This document shows positions 34,597 through 42,994 of a DNA stretch of 64,000 bases, piece by piece (the first letter of the stretch is position 1; every line of letters starts with the position of its first letter). A model generated the notes under the pieces. That model saw nothing but the letters and a program-made list of their open reading frames with translations. It did not search any database and was not told the DNA's origin. Source of the DNA: Paenibacillus sp. Soil522 (lineage in GTDB: Bacteria; Bacillota; Bacilli; Paenibacillales; Paenibacillaceae); the NCBI RefSeq assembly GCF_001428245.1, contig NZ_LMRV01000002.1, forward strand, positions 124,001-188,000. Direction: 5' to 3'. A program made the translations under genes and the position numbers.

Positions 34597-34920
34597 TTGT
34601 TTGAGCTTGAGCTGCATGACGTCATACCATATTTATTTTCAATCAGCCTGCTTTGTTCGTTGGCTTATGCTTACGCCTCGCATTTGCATTCGGGGGATTA
34701 TGAGTATTGGGAACGAAATCGGGTTGTCACTACCTTGTACATTTCGCTGCCGCAGGTGCTTATTCGCGCCATCCCGCTGCATCACTGGCTAGCCAGGAAG
34801 GTGAAGCGCAAGGAATCGCCCGATGACGACATAGCAGACTGCTCCGCCTCGTTTGGTGCGCTATTTTCAAACAAACGAGGAGGATTTTTATGCAAAAGAG
34901 CAATGTATTCCCTTCATTAA
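34597..34920 (+). CDS. MifM-like membrane arrest peptide controlling yidC
   Basis: A 107-codon ORF starting with TTG 34597 (GGAGG eight bases upstream) and running 31 bases into yidC in another frame. Residues 9-30 form one hydrophobic segment. Residues 64-78 read W-L-A-R-K-V-K-R-K-E-S-P-D-D-D; the spacing R-K-V-x-R-x-x-S-P followed by acidic residues matches, from memory, the arrest segment of B. subtilis MifM (R-K-V-F-R-M-N-S-P, then D-E-E-D). Seventeen bases after Asp78 the mRNA can form a 9-bp stem that sequesters the yidC Shine-Dalgarno. Inference: when insertion activity is low, the nascent chain stalls the ribosome, opens the stem and induces yidC. Confidence 0.8.
   Translation: MFELELHDVIPYLFSISLLCSLAYAYASHLHSGDYEYWERNRVVTTLYISLPQVLIRAIPLHHWLARKVKRKESPDDDIADCSASFGALFSNKRGGFLCKRAMYSLH
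34847..34883 (+). promoter_or_regulatory. Stem-loop sequestering the yidC Shine-Dalgarno
   Basis: CCTCGTTTG (34847-34855) is perfectly complementary to CAAACGAGG (34872-34880), whose end overlaps the yidC ribosome binding site GAGGAGG (34877-34883). The loop is 16 bases. Both arms are inside the leader ORF, so a ribosome paused near codons 76-81 would cover the left arm and free the site. Confidence 0.8.
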
Positions 34921-35714
34921 AATATGGACGAGTGTTAATGGCCGGCATGCTGCTGGCAGGCTTGCTTCTGGTAAGCGGCTGCAGTACGGCAAGCGGAACG
35001 ATTGACGGCAATACGCCAGGGGTATTCAACCACTATGTGATTTATCCGCTTTCTGCCGTTCTTCAATATTTAGCCGATATCTTTGGCGGCAATTACGGCT
35101 TTGCGATTATTGGCATTACGCTCATTATCAGGCTTGTTTTGCTGCCGCTCATGATGCGTCAATACCGCTCGCAAAATCAAATGAAACAGAAGATGGCGGT
35201 GCTTCAGCCGGAGCTTAAGAAGATTCAAGAAAAGTACAAGAACAAGCCGGATGCGGATTCCAAGCAGAAGCTGCAGCAGGAAACGATGCAGCTGTACCAG
35301 AAGCATCAGGTCAATCCGCTTGCCATCGGCTGCCTGCCGATGCTGATTCAGCTGCCGATCTTGACGGGCTTGTACTCGGCTATCAAGCTGACGCCTGAGC
35401 TGGCGGATCATTCCTTTCTCTGGTTTAAACTCGGCTCGCCGGATATCGTGCTTCCGATCGTCGCGGCGCTCGTCTATTTTGTACAGTTCAAGGTGTCGCA
35501 GACGGCGCAGCCGAACGCGGATGCTGCCCAGCAGAAGCAGCTTGCTTTCATGGGCTACTTATCTCCGGTTCTAATGGGCGTATTCGCTCTGTCGGCACCG
35601 GCGGCTATCTCGTTGTACTGGGTAACAGGCGGTTTGTTCATGATTGCGCAATCCTATCTAGCCAAAAAGGTATATGCGCCTAAGGTGGAGGCCGCACTGG
35701 AAGGCAGCGCCTAA
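34890..35714 (+). CDS. yidC: YidC/Oxa1-family membrane protein insertase (lipoprotein)
   Basis: A 274-residue insertase. A lipoprotein signal peptide ends L-L-V-S-G-C with lipidated Cys31. Five membrane segments follow in the usual Gram-positive layout. The hydrophilic-groove arginine is Arg81 (I-I-R-L-V-L-L-P-L). The first cytoplasmic loop is a charged helical hairpin (about residues 95-135), followed by C-L-P-M-L-I-Q-L-P-I and the S-L-Y-W motif near the end. Its Shine-Dalgarno is paired in a stem-loop and overlapped by the leader ORF, the arrangement known for inducible YidC2 of B. subtilis rather than for constitutive SpoIIIJ. Confidence 0.95.
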   Translation: MQKSNVFPSLKYGRVLMAGMLLAGLLLVSGCSTASGTIDGNTPGVFNHYVIYPLSAVLQYLADIFGGNYGFAIIGITLIIRLVLLPLMMRQYRSQNQMKQKMAVLQPELKKIQEKYKNKPDADSKQKLQQETMQLYQKHQVNPLAIGCLPMLIQLPILTGLYSAIKLTPELADHSFLWFKLGSPDIVLPIVAALVYFVQFKVSQTAQPNADAAQQKQLAFMGYLSPVLMGVFALSAPAAISLYWVTGGLFMIAQSYLAKKVYAPKVEAALEGSA

Positions 35715-35732
35715 TAAGAAGGAGACGATTAA

Positions 35733-36557
35733 ATGTCAGTCGGTGTACTAGCTCATTTATTCGGAAGCCTGCCATACAGAGAGCTTGCTCCTAAAGTGGC
35801 GGAAAGCGGCTTTAGCCATGTGCAGCTTGCTTTATGGAAGGCTATTAGCGATGTTGATTTCAGCAAGCCCGGCAGCATAAGTCCGGGACTTGCGAATGCG
35901 GTCGGCGAGCAATTCGATAAGCATGGCGTATCGATTTCGGTGCTCGGCTGTTATGTTCATTTGTTCGACCGCAACGAGGAGCTGCGCCGCAATAATGTGA
36001 ACCGCTTCAAGGAGCTGCTGCGCTACGCCAAGTTTTTCGGAGCGCCGATGGTGGCCGCGGAAACCGGATGGAATGAAGGTGGAGATTACACCGACCGCGA
36101 TTGGTCAGTCATGAAAGCGACGCTTGAAGAGCTCGTTGAGGAAGCGGAGAAATGGGGCGTATTTGTCGGCCTAGAGGCGGCAAACGGCCATTTGATCGGA
36201 ACGGCTCCCGAGCTTGCGCGAATGCTTGCAGAGGTCCCATCCTCCAATATCGGCGTCGTAATCGATCCGGGCAACCTGCTGACGGCAGACAACTTTGCGA
36301 GACAAAATGAGATCATTGAGCAAGCGTTCGAGCTGCTCGGCGAACGTATTATCGCGGCTCATGCGAAGGATCGTTTTCTGCTGGAGAGCGGCGAGCTGGC
36401 AACGGTAACGGCCGGGCTGGGCGCGATGAATTATGAGCTGTATATGAAGCTTCTTAATCAATATAAGCCGCATGTGCATATCATCATGGAGGAAGCGAAG
36501 GAGCATCAGATGGCTCAGTCGAAGGCTTATATTGATGGGATTCGCGGGCGGGTGTAG
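35733..36557 (+). CDS. Sugar phosphate isomerase/epimerase (TIM barrel)
   Basis: A 274-residue xylose-isomerase-like TIM barrel protein. Recognisable metal and active-site segments are F-V-G-L-E-A-A-N-G-H (Glu), V-I-D-P-G-N-L-L (Asp), A-A-H-A-K-D-R (His) and I-I-M-E-E-A (Glu), forming the usual divalent metal site. It starts 18 bases after yidC with GAAGGAGACGATTAA, so it may be read through from the yidC operon. The GMC oxidoreductase gene follows after a terminator; isomerase/epimerase plus GMC oxidoreductase pairs are known in 3-keto-glycoside metabolism. Exact reaction unknown. Confidence 0.88.
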   Translation: MSVGVLAHLFGSLPYRELAPKVAESGFSHVQLALWKAISDVDFSKPGSISPGLANAVGEQFDKHGVSISVLGCYVHLFDRNEELRRNNVNRFKELLRYAKFFGAPMVAAETGWNEGGDYTDRDWSVMKATLEELVEEAEKWGVFVGLEAANGHLIGTAPELARMLAEVPSSNIGVVIDPGNLLTADNFARQNEIIEQAFELLGERIIAAHAKDRFLLESGELATVTAGLGAMNYELYMKLLNQYKPHVHIIMEEAKEHQMAQSKAYIDGIRGRV

Positions 36558-36572
36558 CTGGATATACCAGAA

Positions 36573-36612
36573 GGCAGGTCAGAAGGAAACATTTCTGACA
36601 TGCTTTTTTTTT
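36573..36612 (+). terminator. Terminator after the isomerase gene
   Basis: GCAGGTCAGAA pairs with TTCTGACATGC (one mismatch), followed by eight T. Confidence 0.85.
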
Positions 36613-36706
36613 ATGTGTAATTGGTTTGATTGCGGCATGACGTACGGATTAGTCTATAGGGGATTCCATCTTCATATTCTAGAAAAGCGAGAATAGGGGG
36701 TTGGTA

Positions 36707-38365
36707 ATGAGAATTCGAATCGCCAGCGAACATGATACGCTCAGCATCATCGCCGATGAGCAGCATGTTCCCATTGCAGATCTTCTTTCCTTCAATCCGC
36801 ACATTAAAAGCCCGGATCAACCTATCGCCGGTTATACGGTTTATCTGCAAACGTCAAACGGCCGAACCATATCGGAAACAAGTCCCGGCAGCCTCCCCAT
36901 TTGTCCTTCGGACAAGGAGGAGCCTCTTTATCATTGGCTTCCGTTGACGCCGCTTGCGGAAATGGAAAACGTCGAATACGATGTCCTGATTGTCGGAACA
37001 GGTGCCGGCGGAGGCGCCGCCCTATGGCGACTATGCGAGCATTGGAAAAGTCAAAATAAACGTATCGGCATAATAGATCGTGGAGACCTGCTGCTGCCTA
37101 CGCATGCCCGTAACCTGCCGATGATGAATACGGACCGGCTTACGAGATATTTTATGACGGTATCGCAGCCGCTGCCGGGGTCTGAGACGGATTTTCCGGG
37201 AGCGAGACAGGTTTTTGCAGCGGGCGGTAGAACTTTATTTTGGTATACGTTTGCGATCCGAATGAACTTAGCTCTGCTGGAGGAGTGGCCCATTCCTATT
37301 CATGAGATGGAAAGCTACTACAACATGGCAGAGCAGCTCATGAATGTGACCAGGACCTTCACGGTGGATGCCACATTTACAGAGGTTTTGCTGGACCGGC
37401 TCTGGCGGGGAGGTTATTCAAATGCGACCCATATTCCGCTGGCGGCCGATCTGATGCCGAGTACTTATGGACGGATTCATACCGACGTATTCACCAGCTC
37501 CATTTCTTTCCTATCCATAGCGCTTAATTTAAAGGCTTTCGACCTGGCGGTGAATGCGCGTGCCGTGGAAATCACGAAGGATCAAGGGAAAGTGAATGGT
37601 GTGAAAGTAATATCTCCGGATAAAACCGCTTTTACGCTCAAAGCGAAAACCGTTATTTTGTCGGCGAGCACCTTCGAGACGCCGCGCCTGCTGCTTCATT
37701 CGGGAATTGGCAATCAGGCAGTAGGCCATTATTTGATGAATCATGCTTTTGTGCAGGCGACTGGAAGCATCAGCCGTCCCCAATTTCCTTTCCCGCTTGG
37801 AACGCTTGGCATTATGGTACCCTCTACCGTGCAAAGGCCCTATCTGCTGCTGATGGCCGGCCCAGACAGCTTCTATTGGCATCAAACAACCGAAGTAAGA
37901 CCGCTCATGTTGGAAGAATCGGTCTTGTTTTTCGGCTACGGCAAAGTCAGTCCGCGGTACGAGAACAGGATAACTCTGCATCCTTCCCGGAAGGATGAAT
38001 ACGGCATACCGGAAATCGAGGTACAGTTTGCCTTGAGCGGGGAAGAGCAAGCCTTTGTGAGTCAGCTGGCAGAAGACATAAAGCATGTTGCGGAGGTGAC
38101 GGGCATTCGGCTGGAATCGCGTAACGGCAGGCCGCCGATTTGTCTGACGCCTCTCGGAGATGTGAATCATGATTCGGGAACTTGCCGGATCGGGAATGAT
38201 CCTGCCACTTCAGCGGCCGATCCTTACGGCCAAATTCGGGGCATTTCCGGTCTGTTCGTGGCCGATAACAGCGCCTTGCCGTACATTGGAGCTGAAAACC
38301 CGACCTTAACGACCGTAGCTCTGGCGATTCGTACAGCAGATTATATTGCCCGCATGCAGAGCTGA
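36707..38365 (+). CDS. GMC-family FAD oxidoreductase with N-terminal LysM-like segment
   Basis: A 552-residue flavoenzyme. Residues about 5-50 resemble a LysM module (D-T-L-S-I-I-A-D-E, then I-A-D-L-L-S-F-N-P-H). The FAD Rossmann motif follows (D-V-L-I-V-G-T-G-A-G-G-G-A-A). The GMC core continues to the C-terminal domain with S-G-T-C-R-I-G, L-F-V-A-D-N-S and N-P-T-L-T-T-V-A-L-A-I-R. The ATG at 36707 follows a GGGGG tract; a TTG six bases earlier is possible. Members include glucoside 3-dehydrogenases and choline or alcohol oxidases. A decayed paralogue lies at 56048-56716. No signal peptide, so the LysM-like start is odd for a cytoplasmic enzyme. Confidence 0.88.
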   Translation: MRIRIASEHDTLSIIADEQHVPIADLLSFNPHIKSPDQPIAGYTVYLQTSNGRTISETSPGSLPICPSDKEEPLYHWLPLTPLAEMENVEYDVLIVGTGAGGGAALWRLCEHWKSQNKRIGIIDRGDLLLPTHARNLPMMNTDRLTRYFMTVSQPLPGSETDFPGARQVFAAGGRTLFWYTFAIRMNLALLEEWPIPIHEMESYYNMAEQLMNVTRTFTVDATFTEVLLDRLWRGGYSNATHIPLAADLMPSTYGRIHTDVFTSSISFLSIALNLKAFDLAVNARAVEITKDQGKVNGVKVISPDKTAFTLKAKTVILSASTFETPRLLLHSGIGNQAVGHYLMNHAFVQATGSISRPQFPFPLGTLGIMVPSTVQRPYLLLMAGPDSFYWHQTTEVRPLMLEESVLFFGYGKVSPRYENRITLHPSRKDEYGIPEIEVQFALSGEEQAFVSQLAEDIKHVAEVTGIRLESRNGRPPICLTPLGDVNHDSGTCRIGNDPATSAADPYGQIRGISGLFVADNSALPYIGAENPTLTTVALAIRTADYIARMQS

Positions 38366-38369
38366 ACAA

Positions 38370-39013
38370 ATTCTCTCTCATTCCATCGCCGTTGATTTTG
38401 ATTTTATCGGCGAATCGATTACGCAAAATTGGGATTTGCAAGTCTATTTCCGTTCACCAGGCAAGTGTTTATTATCAATCGCGGGATTTCCGGGGACATT
38501 TCAGACACCATGTTACGACGGTTTCCGGCAGACGTCATTCAGTTAAAGCCCAAATATGCTCATATTTTAGGGGGGACAAACAACACATGGAAGCTGGACG
38601 CCGTCGAAATGAACCAGAGAAGAACCTCCGAGCAAATCTATTATGACATTTTAAGAGATTTTACGATGATGGTACAGTTGTCCAAGGAAAACGGCATTAT
38701 GCCGATAGTCGATTCTTGTCTTCCTACGGGCAGAAATATTCCTTGCTTTAACTTTAGAGTACTTACGGGCTACCCCAATTACAGCACCGGTACCCGCAAC
38801 GAATTGCTCGCAGCTTCGAACAACGCGCTCAAAAAAATGGCTGTATACGAAAACGCGGTCTATATTGATTACCATGCCTATTTAGTGGGAGCTGACGGGA
38901 AAACATTGCGGCCTGAGCTGGCGGATGATTCCCTGCACCCTAATGTGCTTGGCTACAACATTATGGCAGATGTATTGTGCAATAGTTTGTCGCAATATGG
39001 AATTGTTATCTAA
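38370..39013 (+). pseudogene. Frameshifted SGNH/GDSL hydrolase
   Basis: Two frames together encode an SGNH esterase-like protein. The first frame holds block I as F-I-G-E-S-I-T-Q-N-W-D (Ser nucleophile). About 15 codons later the reading continues in the other frame with I-N-R-G-I-S-G-D (block II Gly) and then G-G-T-N-N (block III) and D-D-S-L-H-P (catalytic Asp-His, block V). A single-base change near 38440-38470 would restore one frame. No start codon with RBS is evident upstream of block I. Either a recent pseudogene or a sequencing error; it directly follows the GMC oxidoreductase gene. Confidence 0.75.
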
Positions 39014-39158
39014 TTGGCCGAGCAGGCGCATCCGCTATAGAGCAATGGCGTTTTTTTGTTTTTCATCACTCTCGTCTCATGAAATATGATATGAGCTGTT
39101 TCAAGAAATTAGTTTGTTCTATGCGGATGAAAGGACTCATGACTGGTGGTTGGAGGGT

Positions 39159-39353
39159 ATAAAGCAAAAAGTTTTCTCTATTCTTGCGGATTGAGTTAGC
39201 TGCAGGCATATAGAGAAAAAAATTTTATCTAATTCTGCAGAAACGGCTCGTTAAAGGTCATTTGGTGCGATTTTGGGAGATATAGAGAAATAAACTTTGT
39301 CTATTTTTGCTAAATGGACAAGTTCGCGAATGATAGAGAAAGAAATTTTCTCT
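39159..39353. repeat. Four A/T-rich TAGAGAAA...TTTTCTCTA repeats in a gene-free region
   Basis: Imperfect palindromic units occur at about 39159-39180, 39209-39231, 39281-39303 and 39332-39353, each of the form TATAGAGAAA-N-AAA-N-TTT-N-TCTA(TTTNTGC), spaced 50-70 bases apart. Unit four (TAGAGAAAGAAATTTTCTCTA) is nearly a perfect inverted repeat. They fill most of the 455-base gap between the SGNH pseudogene and the chromate transporter gene; nothing else is recognised there. Confidence 0.7.
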
Positions 39354-39469
39354 ATTTCGTAAGAAGCAGCTTGTCGGCGGTACGGGGTTCGTTGTATCCA
39401 ACCACTAAATAGGAGTGTCCTCCCGGTAAAAATCTAGCGGGAGGACAGTCCTGTTTCTGGCCTGTAAAA

Positions 39470-40015
39470 TTACAGCACGTTCAAGTGAGGAATCACAAGT
39501 CCGCCGTACGCGAATGCGATAACGATTACGATTGCAGGATGAATCTTGCGGAACTGCATCGCCCAGAAGGCGACGGCTGCAATGATGAGCGATTGAATGA
39601 TGCCGATCGATTCGACGGAGCTTTGAGCCATTTGCCATGTTAGGAGCAGCATCATGATGGCGATGACGGGCTGCACGAGCAGGGTCATCCCTTTCACAAC
39701 CGGCGATTGACGATGCTTCTGCAGCACCTTAAGCAGCAGAATGAGCGCTGCTGCCGACGGCACGATCGTTGCCGCCAAAGCGGCAAGCATGCCGGCCCAG
39801 CCGCCGACGTCATAGCCGATAAACGCCGCGATTTTTGTCGCAATTGGTCCTGGGAGCGCGTTGCCTAATGCAAGAATGTTCGAGAATTCAACGGGTGTCG
39901 CCCACTTATGGTTCGATACGATTTCCCGGTACATGAGCGGAATGGAAGCGGGGCCGCCGCCGTAGCCGAGCACGTTGGCAATAAAGAAGCCGATTACTAA
40001 ATTAATCCAATCCAC
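39470..40015 (-). CDS. Chromate transporter half-protein (ChrA-like), second subunit
   Basis: A 181-residue membrane protein of the short-chain CHR family. Diagnostic features are the Y-G-G-G-P-A-S-I-P-L segment and the A-L-P-G-P-I-A-T-K-I motif. It overlaps the preceding paralogous half-gene by 14 bases (40002-40015), indicating coupled synthesis. Short-chain CHR proteins act as heterodimeric pairs that export chromate; in many soil Bacillales the true substrate is untested. Confidence 0.92.
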   Translation of the reverse strand: MDWINLVIGFFIANVLGYGGGPASIPLMYREIVSNHKWATPVEFSNILALGNALPGPIATKIAAFIGYDVGGWAGMLAALAATIVPSAAALILLLKVLQKHRQSPVVKGMTLLVQPVIAIMMLLLTWQMAQSSVESIGIIQSLIIAAVAFWAMQFRKIHPAIVIVIAFAYGGLVIPHLNVL

Positions 40016-40637
40016 GGGTCACGCCCTCCTTCTGCTGTGCGCTGCGCAGCTGCTTCTGTTGTTTTCTGCGCTGAAGGGCGGCGACCGTTCTCAAATGAAA
40101 GGCGCCGTAGCCAAGAAATAATAGAATGACGATAGCTGGGTGTATATGAATGCCCTGGAGCAAGCCGAACGCTAAAGCGAAAAAAACGAAGCCGGCGTAT
40201 TTGCCGAGCCCTTTAATGGCCCGTTCGCCGAATTCATATGCCATCATACCAAGCATGACGGCTATAACGGGTGTTACCGCACCGATCATCCCCTGTATGA
40301 ATGCGGCGCTGCTCAAAAACTGGACAGTCGTTAACAGCAAAATCATCGCTGCGCCGGAAGGGACGATGTGAGCAAGTACGGAAACGATTGCGCCTAAAGT
40401 TCCTTTTTCCCGATAGCCGAGATAAGCTGCGATCTTCGTTGCGATGGGCCCGGGCAACGCGTTGGCAAGCGCAAGAATTTCACCGAATTCCTCGTCTTCT
40501 ATCCATTTGTAATGGGAAACCGCTTCGTATCGGATGAGCGGAATAACGGAGGGGCCGCCGCCGTAGCCGATAATGCCTGTCTTCATCATAGCCCATGACA
40601 GCTGCATATAACGGTTATTCATGATTTTACCCGCCAT
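40002..40637 (-). CDS. Chromate transporter half-protein (ChrA-like), first subunit
   Basis: A 211-residue CHR-family membrane protein with the same Y-G-G-G-P-S-V-I-P-L and A-L-P-G-P-I-A-T-K-I signatures as its neighbour, and a basic cytoplasmic C-terminal tail (R-R-K-Q-Q-K-Q-L-R). The ATG at 40637 lies three bases after the stop of the Lrp-family gene, so all three genes form one operon. An internal ATG (40622) is an alternative start. Confidence 0.92.
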   Translation of the reverse strand: MAGKIMNNRYMQLSWAMMKTGIIGYGGGPSVIPLIRYEAVSHYKWIEDEEFGEILALANALPGPIATKIAAYLGYREKGTLGAIVSVLAHIVPSGAAMILLLTTVQFLSSAAFIQGMIGAVTPVIAVMLGMMAYEFGERAIKGLGKYAGFVFFALAFGLLQGIHIHPAIVILLFLGYGAFHLRTVAALQRRKQQKQLRSAQQKEGVTRGLD

Positions 40638-40640
40638 AAG

Positions 40641-41123
40641 CTACAGCCTCATTCCCATACGGCTCTTGTAACGATTAATAAGGATCTGGCAGTCGACGCT
40701 CATGATGCCGGGCAGCGTGTAAATTTTATCTCTTAGAAATTGTTCCATCTCCTGATTGTTGCGAAATAGACCGTGCATATGCAATTTGCTCGGTCCGGTC
40801 ATGTGGTAAAGGCTTGTGACAAATGGCTCTGTCGACAGCTGATCTGCTACGGCATGCAAATGCTTAGGCTCAACCTCTACGTTAAAAAAAGCGGATACGT
40901 GAATGCCGATTCGTTCAGGGTTGATCACGGCCGTAAACCGTTCGATAACGCCGCCATCCATTAATGCATTGATTCGGGATTGGACGGCTACCCGCGATAA
41001 GCCGATTTCCTTCGCCAGATCAGTGTAAGATATTCTTCCATTCATATTAAGTTCAGCTATGATTTTGCGGTCGATATCATCAATTGTTATAGAAATAGTA
41101 TCATCAAGCGGTTTCGGTTGCAC
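40641..41123 (-). CDS. Lrp/AsnC-family transcriptional regulator
   Basis: A 160-residue regulator. The N-terminal HTH is [15 protein letters not shown] followed by [17 protein letters not shown] as the recognition helix. The C-terminal RAM/AsnC ligand-binding domain begins [10 protein letters not shown] and includes V-T-S-L-Y-H-M-T-G. Co-operonic with the chromate transporter genes, where Lrp-type regulators are frequent neighbours, and divergent from the GGT operon, which it could also control. Confidence 0.93.
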   Translation of the reverse strand: MQPKPLDDTISITIDDIDRKIIAELNMNGRISYTDLAKEIGLSRVAVQSRINALMDGGVIERFTAVINPERIGIHVSAFFNVEVEPKHLHAVADQLSTEPFVTSLYHMTGPSKLHMHGLFRNNQEMEQFLRDKIYTLPGIMSVDCQILINRYKSRMGMRL

Positions 41124-41378
41124 TTGTTTACCAGCTCCTGTTCCATTTCATGGCGTTTCAAGGTGTCTTGTAATAACACGTTTCAATTACCATATGTATA
41201 AATATATACACATTTTCATACGTTTTCAACATAAAAAATCGAAAGTGATTACATTTTAGTTGCCTATCATCTGCTAGGGTGGTATTTTAATCTCATATAC
41301 AATGTTATATTATCTATCATAAAAAATAAATGCTTTACGAGTTTTATTTTCGCTGAGAACTTTTTGGGAGTGGTAGCC

Positions 41379-42959
41379 GTGAATCAGTCTGTAATCGGAA
41401 CAAAAACAATGGTCGTAAGTCCTCATTATTTAGCTACTGCGGCAGGAGCCCGTATTTTGGAGCAGGGCGGCAATGCTTTTGATGCCGCAGTTGCAGTCAG
41501 CGCATGCCTCGCCGTCGTCTACCCACATATGACGAGTCTAGGAGGCGATTCGTTTTGGCTCAGCTATCAGCAGTCGGAAGGCAAGGTGCGCGGCTACAAT
41601 GCCAGCGGCCGGTCTGGCTACAACGCCAACATAAGCGCATATACAGGCTTGGCTGCCATTCCGAATCGGGGCATTGGCAGCATCGTGACCGTGCCCGGCA
41701 TGGTAGACGGCTGGGATGCGGTTCACCGCGAGTACGGCCGCCTGGATTGGGCGCAGGTGCTCGCTCCCGCCATTACATATGCCGAAAACGGTTTTCCGAT
41801 GTCGAAGGATCAATATCAGAATACCGTTCATAATGAAGCAGTGCTCGCAAGGACGCTTGAGACAGCAGATATCTACCTGCCAGGCGGGCAGGCGATCAAG
41901 ACGGGCAAACGCTTTAAGCAGCCTGCGCTTGCGAAGACGCTGCGCCGCTTAGCGGAGTTTGGGCGGGATGAATTTTATAAGGGCGAGACTGCGAAGGAAA
42001 TAACAAATTTCCTGGGCAATCATGATGGTTTTCTGACACCGGATGATTTTGCCGATCACCATGGCGATTGGGTGACGCCGGTCGAGGGCTCCTATCGGGG
42101 CTATACCCTGCATCAAATGCCTCCTAACTCGCAGGGCTTTACCGGTATTATGGCGCTGCAAATATTGGAGCAGTTTAAGCTGGGGGAAGTCGAGCATGGC
42201 TCGCATGATTACTATCAGCTGTGCGTTGAAGCGCTTAAGCTAAGCTTCCGCGACAGGAACAAATATTTATCCGATCCGGCATTTACGAATGTGCCGCTTG
42301 AGCAGCTTCTGGACAAAGGCTATGCAGCAAGGCTGGCTGCTTCGATCGAGCTTGACCGAGCCTCAACGGAAAAATCGGAGGTGCTCGGCAGCGACACCGC
42401 CTATGCGGCCGTTGTGGACGGGGAGGGAAATTCGGTTTCCTTTATTCAAAGCCTGTATTTTGAGTTCGGCTCAGGTGTCGTGGCAGGCAATACGGGTGTT
42501 TTGCTACAAAACCGCGGCTCGTTCTTCTCGCTGGACCCGAGTCATGTGAACTGCCTGAAGCCGGCCAAAAGGACGTTCCATACGCTAATGCCGGCGATGG
42601 CCTGTCGGGACGGAAAGCCTGCGGTGCTTTACGGAACGCAGGGCGGGGAAGGGCAGCCGCAGACGCAGACGGCGGTTTTTACCCGGATGATCGACTACGG
42701 GATGGACCCGCAGCAAGCGATTAACGAGCCTAGGTGGGTATGGGGCCGGACTTGGGGAGAGCCTACGCAGGAGCTGAAAATGGAAGGGCGCGTGTCCGCT
42801 GAAGTGTTGGAATCACTGGCAAAAGCGGGCCATCTCGTGCGGAAGGTGAATGATTTTGACGGCATTATGGGGCATGCCCATGCCATTATGCGCGACGAGC
42901 AGGGCTTCCTGCAGGGCGGCTCGGACCCGCGCTGCGATGGGGCGGCAATTGGTTGGTGA
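41379..42959 (+). CDS. Gamma-glutamyltransferase-family Ntn hydrolase, cytoplasmic type
   Basis: A 526-residue GGT-family protein starting with GTG 41379 after GGGAGTGG. The N-terminal A-G-A-R-I-L-E-Q-G-G-N-A-F-D-A-A-V-A motif is typical. The probable autocatalytic nucleophile is Thr340 in G-S-D-T-A-Y, where classical GGT has T-T-H; the following D-G-E-G-N-S-V-S-F-I-Q-S and G-S-G-V-V matches the GGT-like/YwrD branch. C-terminal G-T-Q-G-G-E-G-Q-P-Q-T-Q corresponds to the G-G-S-G-G region. No signal peptide. First gene of a three-gene set with an amidase and an FAH-family enzyme, so it probably cleaves a specific amide or gamma-glutamyl compound rather than glutathione. Confidence 0.9.
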   Translation: MNQSVIGTKTMVVSPHYLATAAGARILEQGGNAFDAAVAVSACLAVVYPHMTSLGGDSFWLSYQQSEGKVRGYNASGRSGYNANISAYTGLAAIPNRGIGSIVTVPGMVDGWDAVHREYGRLDWAQVLAPAITYAENGFPMSKDQYQNTVHNEAVLARTLETADIYLPGGQAIKTGKRFKQPALAKTLRRLAEFGRDEFYKGETAKEITNFLGNHDGFLTPDDFADHHGDWVTPVEGSYRGYTLHQMPPNSQGFTGIMALQILEQFKLGEVEHGSHDYYQLCVEALKLSFRDRNKYLSDPAFTNVPLEQLLDKGYAARLAASIELDRASTEKSEVLGSDTAYAAVVDGEGNSVSFIQSLYFEFGSGVVAGNTGVLLQNRGSFFSLDPSHVNCLKPAKRTFHTLMPAMACRDGKPAVLYGTQGGEGQPQTQTAVFTRMIDYGMDPQQAINEPRWVWGRTWGEPTQELKMEGRVSAEVLESLAKAGHLVRKVNDFDGIMGHAHAIMRDEQGFLQGGSDPRCDGAAIGW

Positions 42960-42994
42960 CGCCGATTACGAGTGACTAGGAGGTCGGAATATAG

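Noticed and set aside
36588..36706. Small ORF between the isomerase and GMC genes
   Set aside because: It starts in the terminator stem and has no RBS.
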